The notes below the pieces were generated by a model. That model was not told the DNA's origin, ran no database searches, and was given only the letters and a program-made list of their open reading frames with translations. This document shows, in pieces, positions 53,055 through 60,298 of a stretch of 64,000 nt of DNA. The DNA lies in NCBI GenBank assembly GCA_050258755.1, contig JBLMZI010000011.1, positions 248,001-312,000 of the forward strand, read 5' to 3'. Origin of the DNA: JBLMZI01 sp050258755. GTDB taxonomy: Bacteria; Bacillota; Syntrophomonadia; Syntrophomonadales; DTU052. Each line of letters starts with the position of its first letter. The stretch's first letter is position 1. Made by a program: the position numbers and the translations under genes.

Positions 53055-54008
53055 ATGGCACTTCTTATGCCTGGTGAAGTAGCAGGCGCTGCCGCTGGTG
53101 CAGGCGGCAAAAAAGCGGATCTCTCGATTGGCAGAATGCTGGTACTGGGGATTTTGGCTGGCGTGTACATCGGCTTCGGGGCCAACCTGGCAACGACCGT
53201 TGGATCTGACGCAGCGAAATTCGTAGGCAATGGCTTCGGCCAGCTCCTCTTCGGCGGCGTGTTCGCTGTCGGCCTGATGCTCGTTGTCATCGGCGGCGCG
53301 GAACTGTTCACGGGGAACAACATGTTCATGGTGGTTGGCGCGCTGGAAGGTACCAACTCCTGGGGCGACCTGCTGAAAAACTGGGTCGTGGTCTGGATCG
53401 CGAACTTCCTGGGTTCGCTCTTATTGGTAGGGCTTGTTTACGGTGCGTTCTATGGACCGGAATCGGTCGGCCTGTTTAAGGGTGCGGTTGGTTCCAAAGC
53501 CCTGCTGGTCGCAAAAGGCAAACTGGAGCTGAGCTGGTCAGCAGCCTTCTACAGAGCAATTCTTTGTAACTGGCTGGTTTGCATGGCGGTTTGGCTGGCA
53601 CTGGCTTCCAAGGATGTGGGCGGCAAAGTCTGGGCGATCTGGTTCCCGATCATGGCTTTCGTTGCATGCGGCTTCGAGCATAGCGTAGCGAACATGTACT
53701 TCATTCCGATGGGTCTGGAACTGTCCAATCTGCCGGATGTGGTTGCAGTAGCGGCAAAGAGCGTTCTGACCCCGGATCAGGCAGCACTGGCAGCCTCTGG
53801 CGCGGCACTGCCGCCGGAAGCGGTGCAGGCTATGAAAGACTTCACGATGAAGGTTGGCGAGCTTTTCACCTGGAAAAACTTCCTGGTCAACAACTTGATT
53901 CCGGTCACGCTGGGCAACATCGTGGGCGGCGGATTCTTCGTCGGCAGCCTGTACTGGTATGCTTACATGAAGAAAACCAGCGAAGCGCAGGAAAACGCCA
54001 AAGCGTAA
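53055..54008 (+). CDS. focA: Formate/nitrite transporter family channel (FocA-like)
   Basis: 317 residues, six helices. GAELFTGNNMFM is the first FNT signature and GFEHSVANMYFIP carries the pore histidine. It moves formate across the membrane. Between helices five and six is a ~45-residue Ala-rich insertion (VLTPDQAALAASGAALPP). It lies directly after fdhA and before a terminator, so it probably exports formate made from CO2, or imports formate for oxidation. Confidence 0.92.
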   Translation: MALLMPGEVAGAAAGAGGKKADLSIGRMLVLGILAGVYIGFGANLATTVGSDAAKFVGNGFGQLLFGGVFAVGLMLVVIGGAELFTGNNMFMVVGALEGTNSWGDLLKNWVVVWIANFLGSLLLVGLVYGAFYGPESVGLFKGAVGSKALLVAKGKLELSWSAAFYRAILCNWLVCMAVWLALASKDVGGKVWAIWFPIMAFVACGFEHSVANMYFIPMGLELSNLPDVVAVAAKSVLTPDQAALAASGAALPPEAVQAMKDFTMKVGELFTWKNFLVNNLIPVTLGNIVGGGFFVGSLYWYAYMKKTSEAQENAKA

Positions 54009-54035
54009 TCCCAAAAACATATTGGACTTGGTTCA

Positions 54036-54069
54036 GGAGCGGGCGGTATTCGCCCGCTCCTTCTTTTTT
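54036..54069 (+). terminator. Terminator of the fdh-focA operon
   Basis: GGAGCGGGCG-GTATT-CGCCCGCTCC followed by TTCTTTTTT. Confidence 0.95.
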
Positions 54070-54169
54070 ACAGTTTGGCCGGAGCGGTATATGATTGCGA
54101 GCATTCAAAACCGGATCGTTTTATAATCAGGTATATGTGGAAGCCAGTGGATCGGGAGGTTACGGCGGA

Positions 54170-55399
54170 GTGAAGCACGGATTGAAGTTAGAAGAAGCAG
54201 TGGCGGATCTCATGAAAAACATAAACCTGCTCGAGGGGGAGGAAATTCACCTCGTGGAGAGCACCGGAAGGGTCCTTGACCGCACGATCTATGCACCCGG
54301 CAATCTTCCGGACGCGGACCGGGCTGCCATGGACGGATATGCGGTTGCGCTTGAAAACGATGCGCCTGGGACGAGGCTGTCGGTTACTGCGGAATACCGG
54401 ATCAGCGAGTGTCCGGCCAAGGCTATTACGGGTTCGGAAGCGGCCTTGGTGCAGACCGGCGGACAACTGCCGCCGGGGACAATCGCTGTTGTGCCCCACG
54501 AAAAAACGAGCAGGGAAAAAAGACTTTTGACCGTGCTTGATCCGATCAAAGCCGGTGTCAACATTCGGCGGGCCGGGGAAGACTACCGTCTTAATGAGGT
54601 TCTTCGAGAAGCCGGCCAGGTTGTGGATGCGGGATCGGTCGGACTGCTGGCGGCCTTTGGTCTGGAAAAGATCAATGTGGTCCGCCGGCCCCGGACAGCT
54701 GTTTTTCATTTTGCCAACAACGTGGTCGACTGGCGAACTGTTCCGGAGCCTGGATATACTCGGGATGTGAACGGGCCTATGCTGGGTTCGCTGCTTTCGC
54801 GGGATGGAGGTGTGCTGAAATCGATCGAATATGCCGCCGGGCGGGAAATAAACTGGATCGCGGAACGCTTGGCTGAACTCGGGGAGAGCGCCGATTTGGT
54901 CATTTGTACTGGGGGCACGTATAGCGAGGCCGGGTACGATGCTGTGATGGCTTATGAAAAAGCCGGAATTAGCATTTTGAGCCGAAATGTAGCAGTCCAG
55001 CCGGGCAGTCATACCCTGCTCGGGGTCCGAAATGGCGTTCCTTTCATTAGCCTTTCCGGTAATCCGGCATCCTGCATGGTCGGGTATTTTCTGCTGGTCC
55101 GGCCCTGTCTTCTAAAAATGCAGCACGTTGATCCGGAAGCAAAGATAGTCACCGCGAAGTGCGTGAACGGATATGAAGGAAGATTCGGCGTCCGCCGGTT
55201 TATCCGCGGACGACTGGATTTCAATGAATCCGGATGGCAGGTGACGGTCCTGCCAGGGCAGAAGCCGAGCATGATCCAATCTCTGCTGGACTGCAACGCG
55301 CTCATCGAAGTTCCGGCAAACCAGCCGCGCATTCAACCAGGAAGCGAAGTACGCGTTGTTGTGATTCATTCTTCGGTGCACCGGGGTGGTTTTCTGTAG
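54170..55399 (+). CDS. MoeA family molybdopterin molybdenumtransferase, divergent
   Basis: 409 residues. PDADRAAMDGYAV is the MoeA N-terminal motif. The MPT-binding loop reads TGGTYSEAGYD (commonly TGGVSxGDYD) and the later motif SLSGNPASC (commonly LPGNPVS), so two key segments deviate. MoeA inserts Mo (or W) into molybdopterin, needed by the formate dehydrogenase upstream. GTG 54170 follows GGGAGG. It has its own TATAAT (54122-54127) and sits behind the fdh terminator, so it can be expressed separately. It may be a tungsten-specific or formate dehydrogenase-dedicated version. Confidence 0.85.
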   Translation: MKHGLKLEEAVADLMKNINLLEGEEIHLVESTGRVLDRTIYAPGNLPDADRAAMDGYAVALENDAPGTRLSVTAEYRISECPAKAITGSEAALVQTGGQLPPGTIAVVPHEKTSREKRLLTVLDPIKAGVNIRRAGEDYRLNEVLREAGQVVDAGSVGLLAAFGLEKINVVRRPRTAVFHFANNVVDWRTVPEPGYTRDVNGPMLGSLLSRDGGVLKSIEYAAGREINWIAERLAELGESADLVICTGGTYSEAGYDAVMAYEKAGISILSRNVAVQPGSHTLLGVRNGVPFISLSGNPASCMVGYFLLVRPCLLKMQHVDPEAKIVTAKCVNGYEGRFGVRRFIRGRLDFNESGWQVTVLPGQKPSMIQSLLDCNALIEVPANQPRIQPGSEVRVVVIHSSVHRGGFL

Positions 55400-55485
55400 C
55401 GAACTGCCTTCGGACCGCGCAGCGGGTTGTTTAGATATTTCAAAGAAAAAGGTCGAAAGACCGTTTATCGGACAAAAAGGAATCC

Positions 55486-55510
55486 CGGGCGGCTTTATGC
55501 CGCCCGTTTT
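55486..55510 (+). terminator. Terminator of the moeA-like gene
   Basis: CGGGCGGC-TTTAT-GCCGCCCG followed by TTTT. Confidence 0.88.
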
Positions 55511-56043
55511 AGTTAAATAACCCACGGGTTTGAGCCGAATTGCCACGAGTAAGTATTTGATCCTGGATAGACTGGCACAAATTGAAGCTTGGCATTACTT
55601 GTGAAAGATTAGACAATCAGAAGAGATAATGCCGATAGTTTAAGTCCTGTTTAGGCGATATTTAGCGATAAATGCAGAAACCATGAAGAGAAATCTGGTT
55701 ATTAACTGAATTGTGGAACAAAAGGGAAACAGAGCGGACGTGTAGAATCATTTCCTCTCAATCAGGTTGTTTTTTATATGCTAATTTGGATCAAGCCCCG
55801 AATTCTTCAAAAATGATCCGAGATAGCAAATCGGCAAGCAATCGTGCGGACAATGTGTTTAGACACAAAGTGGAATAATATGGAATCCGGCGCGTAGACA
55901 AGGCTACAGGGAACTTTTGGATCGGAAGCAAAAACCCCCCAGGCCCTAATCGCGAATTCCTTTTGGAGCTAATGCTGTGCTGCAGCATTCTCATATCATG
56001 ATCTAGCGGAATGTGAAAAGAAAAGCAAAGGAGGTGAATTCAT
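55511..56043 (+). promoter_or_regulatory. Control region of the hydrogenase operon
   Basis: 533 bp, AT-rich, with no convincing ORF. It contains a tandem repeat TTTAGGCGATA/TTTAGCGATA (55652-55672), the shared palindrome at 55854-55867, a TAATAT at 55876-55881 that could be a -10, and AAAGGAGGTGA just before the TTG start at 56044. Confidence 0.55.
55854..55867. promoter_or_regulatory. Palindrome shared with the formate dehydrogenase operon (hydrogenase copy)
   Basis: TGTGT-TTAG-ACACA, the same core as at 48480-48493. It is followed within about 8 bp by an A/T-rich possible -10, as in the other copy. Confidence 0.7.
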
Positions 56044-56490
56044 TTGGCAGATTACAAAGCGATCATCAGCAAGTATGCGAACCTCCCCGGCGGCCTGATT
56101 GAAGCCTATCATGCAATTCAGCGGGAGATGAGCTACATCCCCGAAGATGCGGTTATCGCTGCGGCAGAAGCGTTCAAAATTCCGGTCGCAGAGGCTTACG
56201 GCGTGGCCACGTTCTACTCGTATCTGAAGGTCGGCAAGCGCGGCAAGAACGTCATTCGGATTTGCGAGAGCGCTCCATGTCACATCGCCGGCGCGGCCGA
56301 AGTGGTGGCAGCCCTGGAGAAAGAGCTGGGCATCAAGATGGGTGAAACGACGGCGGACGGCAAGTTCACCCTGGAGTTCACGGAGTGCGTCGGGCAGTGT
56401 CAGGATACTCCCGTGATCACGATCAACAGCAAGCCGTATGGCGTTGCGGACAAGTCCAAGATCTCTGCGATCCTGGCGGAATATAAGTAA
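56044..56490 (+). CDS. hydC: NuoE-like [2Fe-2S] subunit of the [FeFe] hydrogenase (HydC)
   Basis: 148 residues, the same length as its paralogue at 48529. Cysteines are in CESAPC (74, 79) and CVGQC (115, 119). The start is TTG 56044, with AAAGGAGGTGA upstream exactly as in the paralogue. It passes electrons between HydB and HydA. It is the first gene of the hydrogenase operon. Confidence 0.93.
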   Translation: MADYKAIISKYANLPGGLIEAYHAIQREMSYIPEDAVIAAAEAFKIPVAEAYGVATFYSYLKVGKRGKNVIRICESAPCHIAGAAEVVAALEKELGIKMGETTADGKFTLEFTECVGQCQDTPVITINSKPYGVADKSKISAILAEYK

Positions 56491-56516
56491 CCCTTTCTGA
56501 AAGGAGGGACATAGAA

Positions 56517-57740
56517 ATGGCCGAAGAAATGCGCATTGTATTGCGTAATGTTGGTAAAATAGATCCTTTGAAGATTGACGATTATATGAACGCCGGCGGT
56601 TACAAGTCGCTGGAAAAAGCGCGCAGCATGGACCAGATGGCTTTGATCGAAGACGTGAAAAAGGCCAATTTGCGCGGTCGTGGCGGCGCGGGCTTCAACT
56701 GCGGCATGAAATGGTCGTTTGCCTATCGGGCGCAGGCAGACCAGAAATATGTGGTCTGCAACGCTGACGAAGGCGAACCTGGTACTTACAAAGACCGGAT
56801 TATCATGGAAAACGATCCCCAAAGTCTGATTGAAGGAATGGCCATCTGCGGATATGCGATCGGCGCCACCAAAGGCTACATCTACTGCCGTGGTGAGTAT
56901 CCGTACGTTGTGGACGTGCTGAATCAGGCGATCGCACAGGCAAAGGATAAAGGCGTTCTGGGCAGCTTCGATCTTGAAGTCCGGATGGGCGCAGGGGCCT
57001 ATGTCTGCGGCGAAGAAACCGCTCTGATTGAGTCCATCGAAGGCCAGCGCGGCGAACCTCGTTTCAAACCGCCGTATCCTCCGAATATCGGTCTTTGGCA
57101 GAAACCAACCATTGTAAACAATGTGGAGACCTTTGCAAACATCCCGGTCATCGTGGAAAAGGGCGGCGAATGGTATGCCGGTATCGGCGCGAAGAGCTAC
57201 CCGGGCACGAAGGTTGTCACCCTGACCGGTGATATCGCAAATAAAACCTACTTCGAGGTTCCGACGAACACCACCATCCGCGAGGTTGTTTTCGGTTTTG
57301 GCGGCGGTGTCGCGAACGGCAAGAAATTCAAAGCTGTACAGATCGGCGGTACTTCCGGCGGATTCATTCCCGAATCCCTCCTGGACACCCCGATCGATTT
57401 TGACTCCATGAGCGCCATCGGAGCCACCCTGGGTTCCGGTGCGGTGTTCGTGATGGACGAGACCAGAGACATCGTTGATGTAGTTGAGCGGATCGCGAAG
57501 TTTTTCGAACACGAGTCCTGCGGCAAGTGCGCTCCATGCCGGGAAGGCACCTGGAGAACCTACGAGTTGATGGAAAAGATCAACCAGGGTCATGGCACCA
57601 AAGCCGATATGGCACTGCTGGATAAACTGGGACGGGTCATGTCTGTGGCCTGCCTGTGCGGTCTTGGTCAGGCAGCCCCGGCACCGGTGCTGACCACCAT
57701 GAAGCACTTCAAAGCTGACTACGAAGCGAAGGTCAAATAA
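56517..57740 (+). CDS. hydB: NuoF-like NADH/FMN subunit of the [FeFe] hydrogenase (HydB, short form)
   Basis: 407 residues, close paralogue of the gene at 49003. LRGRGGAGFNCGMKW, VCNADEGEPGTYKDR and ESCGKCAPCREGT are intact. It lacks the N-terminal [2Fe-2S] and C-terminal double-ferredoxin extensions of long bifurcating HydB subunits. That argues, by inference, for a simple NADH-linked enzyme rather than a ferredoxin/NADH bifurcating one. SD AAAGGAGGG precedes the ATG. Confidence 0.93.
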   Translation: MAEEMRIVLRNVGKIDPLKIDDYMNAGGYKSLEKARSMDQMALIEDVKKANLRGRGGAGFNCGMKWSFAYRAQADQKYVVCNADEGEPGTYKDRIIMENDPQSLIEGMAICGYAIGATKGYIYCRGEYPYVVDVLNQAIAQAKDKGVLGSFDLEVRMGAGAYVCGEETALIESIEGQRGEPRFKPPYPPNIGLWQKPTIVNNVETFANIPVIVEKGGEWYAGIGAKSYPGTKVVTLTGDIANKTYFEVPTNTTIREVVFGFGGGVANGKKFKAVQIGGTSGGFIPESLLDTPIDFDSMSAIGATLGSGAVFVMDETRDIVDVVERIAKFFEHESCGKCAPCREGTWRTYELMEKINQGHGTKADMALLDKLGRVMSVACLCGLGQAAPAPVLTTMKHFKADYEAKVK

Positions 57741-57762
57741 GCAAGAGGAGGGAGCATAAGGT

Positions 57763-59490
57763 ATGGTAAACGTAACCATCGACGGACTCAAAGTCTCCGT
57801 CCCCGAAGGCTCGACTATTCTTGCTGCGGCCAGAGAAGCCGGAATCGTAGTCCCGACGCTTTGCTACCACCCTGACCAGGCTATAAAAGCCAACTGCAGG
57901 GTGTGTGTGTGCGAAGTGGAAGGCCAGAGACTCCTGGCGGCAGCCTGTGCCATGCCGGTCAACGAAGGCATGGTCGTGAAAACGAAGAGCCCGAAGGTCA
58001 TTGAGGCGAGAAAGACCATTATTGAACTGATCCTTGCGCATCATCCGCAGGATTGTTTGAACTGTATCCGGAACGGCGTCTGCGAATTGCAGGATCTCGC
58101 GGCGGAATATGTCGTCCGCGACAACCCGTTCGAAGTGAAAGTCAAAGGCTATGGCCTGGACCGTTCCACGCCGTCTCTGATCCGGGATCAGGACAAGTGC
58201 GTTAACTGCCGCCGCTGCATCGGCGCCTGCAGTGAAATCCAGACGGTACATGCGCTGGGTCTGGAAAACCGCGGCTACGAATCCATGGTCGTTCCGTCCA
58301 TGGGCAAAGCCCTGATCGACAGCCCGTGCGTCATGTGCGGACAGTGCATCCACGCCTGCCCGGTTGGCGCGATCTACGAAAATGAACAGATCGACGAATT
58401 CCTGGCAGCAGTGGCGGATCCGGACAGAATCGTCGTGACCCAGATCGCTCCGGCGATCCGCGTTGCGATCGCCGAACTGGTCGGGATGGCCACTGGCGAA
58501 CTGGATATGAACAAATTTGTCACCGGGTTGCGGCAGATCGGCTTTGATTATGTGCTGCACACCAACTTTACGGCTGACCTGACGATTCTGGAAGAAGGCA
58601 ACGAGCTGCTTCAGAGACTGACCGCCGGCAAGGGCAAACTGCCGATGTTCACCTCCTGCAGCCCGGGCTGGATCAACTTTGCCGAGACCTTCTATCCGGA
58701 TCTGCTGGACAATCTGTCCACCTGTAAGTCCCCGCAGCAGATGTTTGGCGCACTCGCCAAAACCTACTGGGCGGACAAAATGAAGATCGACCCGTCGAAG
58801 ATTTACTCCGTGTCGATCATGCCCTGCACGGCGAAAAAATACGAAGCGGCCCGGCCGGAAATGAACGCCAGCGGCCATCGTGACGTCGATCTGGTCTTGA
58901 CCACCCGCGAAATCGGCCGCCTCTTCAAGATGGCCGGCATTGATTTCTCGAAGCTCGGCCCGTCCGACTTCGATTCCTGGATGGGCAAGTACACCGGCGC
59001 GGCAGTTATCTTCGGCGCCACCGGCGGTGTTATGGAAGCGGCTCTTCGGACCGTTTACGAAGTGGTGACCGGCGACACCCTTCAGGATGTCAACTTTACC
59101 GCAGTCCGCGGGATGGAAGGCATTAAAGAAGCGGAAGTCGATCTCAAGGGAACCAAGGTTAAGGTTGCGGTTGGTCACAGCCTCGGGGCAGCCCGGAAGC
59201 TGATGGATCAAGTGCGGGCCGGCCAGTCCCCGTACCACTTTATTGAAATCATGGCATGCCCCGGCGGCTGCATCGGCGGCGGCGGACAGCCGCTGACCAA
59301 GTCCAATGTGAAGCGCGCCGAGCGCATCAAGGCCATTTATGCTGAGGATGAAGGGCTCCCGATGCGCAAATCGCACGAGAACCCGGAAGTCAAGGCGATT
59401 TACGATGAGTTCCTGCACGAGCCGCTGGGCCACAAGTCCCACGAGCTGCTCCATACGCACTATCATGACAGGCATAAGAAGCTCATCTAA
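57763..59490 (+). CDS. hydA: [FeFe] hydrogenase catalytic subunit HydA (M3 type)
   Basis: 575 residues. [2Fe-2S] (Cys34, 45, 48, 62), His-ligated cluster (His94, Cys98, 101, 107), two [4Fe-4S] (CVNCRRCIGAC and CVMCGQCIHACP), then the H-cluster domain: L1 TSCSPGW (Cys299-Ser300), L2 MPCTAKKYE (Cys355) and L3 MACPGGCIGGGGQP (Cys499, Cys503). It reduces protons to H2 or the reverse. L1 has Ser where characterised enzymes mostly have a second Cys. The C-terminus is His-rich (HELLHTHYHDRH). ATG 57763 with GAGGAGGGAG. Confidence 0.95.
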   Translation: MVNVTIDGLKVSVPEGSTILAAAREAGIVVPTLCYHPDQAIKANCRVCVCEVEGQRLLAAACAMPVNEGMVVKTKSPKVIEARKTIIELILAHHPQDCLNCIRNGVCELQDLAAEYVVRDNPFEVKVKGYGLDRSTPSLIRDQDKCVNCRRCIGACSEIQTVHALGLENRGYESMVVPSMGKALIDSPCVMCGQCIHACPVGAIYENEQIDEFLAAVADPDRIVVTQIAPAIRVAIAELVGMATGELDMNKFVTGLRQIGFDYVLHTNFTADLTILEEGNELLQRLTAGKGKLPMFTSCSPGWINFAETFYPDLLDNLSTCKSPQQMFGALAKTYWADKMKIDPSKIYSVSIMPCTAKKYEAARPEMNASGHRDVDLVLTTREIGRLFKMAGIDFSKLGPSDFDSWMGKYTGAAVIFGATGGVMEAALRTVYEVVTGDTLQDVNFTAVRGMEGIKEAEVDLKGTKVKVAVGHSLGAARKLMDQVRAGQSPYHFIEIMACPGGCIGGGGQPLTKSNVKRAERIKAIYAEDEGLPMRKSHENPEVKAIYDEFLHEPLGHKSHELLHTHYHDRHKKLI

Positions 59491-59511
59491 TCGGCTGACA
59501 TGGTACACTAA

Positions 59512-59542
59512 ACAGGGGCGGTGCTTTCCGCCCCTGTTTTTC
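59512..59542 (+). terminator. Terminator of the hydrogenase operon
   Basis: ACAGGGGCGG pairs with CCGCCCCTGT, followed by a T run. Confidence 0.93.
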
Positions 59543-59571
59543 CTTGCATGATACCGTTAGGAGGCTAAGCG

Positions 59572-60063
59572 ATGAATCCCAAAGTACGCTTTATTACACG
59601 AACGGCGTTATTTCTAGCCATCGCGCTGGGAATGCAGTTTCTCAAACTTCCGCAGCCGATTACCGGTCCGGTGATCAATGCCGTATTAATTCTGGCGGTA
59701 GTCTATGCCGGCGTAAGTGGGGCCGTATTGATCGGTTTGCTCACACCGCTGATCGCTTATCTGGTCGGTATTCTGCCTCCACCGCTGATGCCGTTGATTC
59801 CGGTCATCATGATTGCCAACGCGATACTGGCGATTGTTTTCTTCTTCGGCCGCAGAATCAACGACTGGACAGGGATCGGTCTGGCGGCTGTCTTGAAGTT
59901 TCTGGTTTTCGCGGCGGCCATTAAAGGCGTGTTCAGCTTTATGCATATTGTTCTTCCGGCCCCGCTGATTGCCGGATTTATGGTCCCACAGCTGCTGACC
60001 GCGCTGGCCGGCGGAGTCGTGGCCGCCTTGATCATTCGGCAATTTCCGCCTGAAACCATGTAG
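59572..60063 (+). CDS. ECF transporter S-component-like membrane protein
   Basis: 163 residues, five to six hydrophobic helices, matching the size and layout of ECF-type substrate-binding (S) proteins (opening TRTALFLAIALGMQFLKLPQPITGPVINA). Such proteins capture a vitamin or metal and use a shared ATPase/EcfT module encoded elsewhere. None is nearby. SD TAGGAGG precedes the ATG, about 80 nt after hydA and behind its terminator; read-through or its own promoter is needed. The substrate is unknown. Confidence 0.7.
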   Translation: MNPKVRFITRTALFLAIALGMQFLKLPQPITGPVINAVLILAVVYAGVSGAVLIGLLTPLIAYLVGILPPPLMPLIPVIMIANAILAIVFFFGRRINDWTGIGLAAVLKFLVFAAAIKGVFSFMHIVLPAPLIAGFMVPQLLTALAGGVVAALIIRQFPPETM

Positions 60064-60081
60064 CATAAGTTCACCCCCAAG

Positions 60082-60113
60082 GAGCGTGACAGAAAACTGT
60101 CACGCTCTTTTTT
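60082..60113 (+). terminator. Terminator after the S-component gene
   Basis: GAGCGTGACAG-AAAA-CTGTCACGCTC followed by six Ts. Confidence 0.95.
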
Positions 60114-60153
60114 GTTATTCCGGGCGCGGGTTCTTATTCATCCTGGGTGAAGC

Positions 60154-60218
60154 TGTCGCAATTTCTCGCACGCCTCTTCCCAAACTCGACAGAATCGGCT
60201 GAACATCCGGTCTATACT
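60154..60218 (+). promoter_or_regulatory. Spo0A-dependent promoter of spoIIE with 21-bp spacer
   Basis: TCGACA (60186-60191), 21-bp spacer, TATACT (60213-60218). The -35 is overlapped on the minus strand by TGTCGAG, a 6-of-7 match to the 0A box TGTCGAA. A second near-match, TGTCGCA, lies at 60154-60160. B. subtilis spoIIE and spoIIG promoters have the same unusually long spacing and 0A boxes. Confidence 0.7.
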
Positions 60219-60298
60219 GAACCTTGAACACCGGGACAACCTTTGATAAATCTCGGTTTGTGCATTGATTACAGTGGCATCTTGGGAGGGGGAACGGC

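Noticed and set aside
55562..55600. Second sigma-54 promoter (TGGCAC and TTGGCATTAC motifs upstream of the hyd operon)
   Set aside because: Neither has a -12 GC at the obligatory 10-base spacing from the GG.
56400..57791. 463-codon minus-strand frame across hydB
   Set aside because: Antisense shadow of hydB; composition follows the codon bias of the plus-strand gene.
57733..59508. 591-codon open frame antisense to hydA
   Set aside because: It is the reverse-strand shadow of a GC-rich, strongly conserved gene; the product has no family features and no SD.
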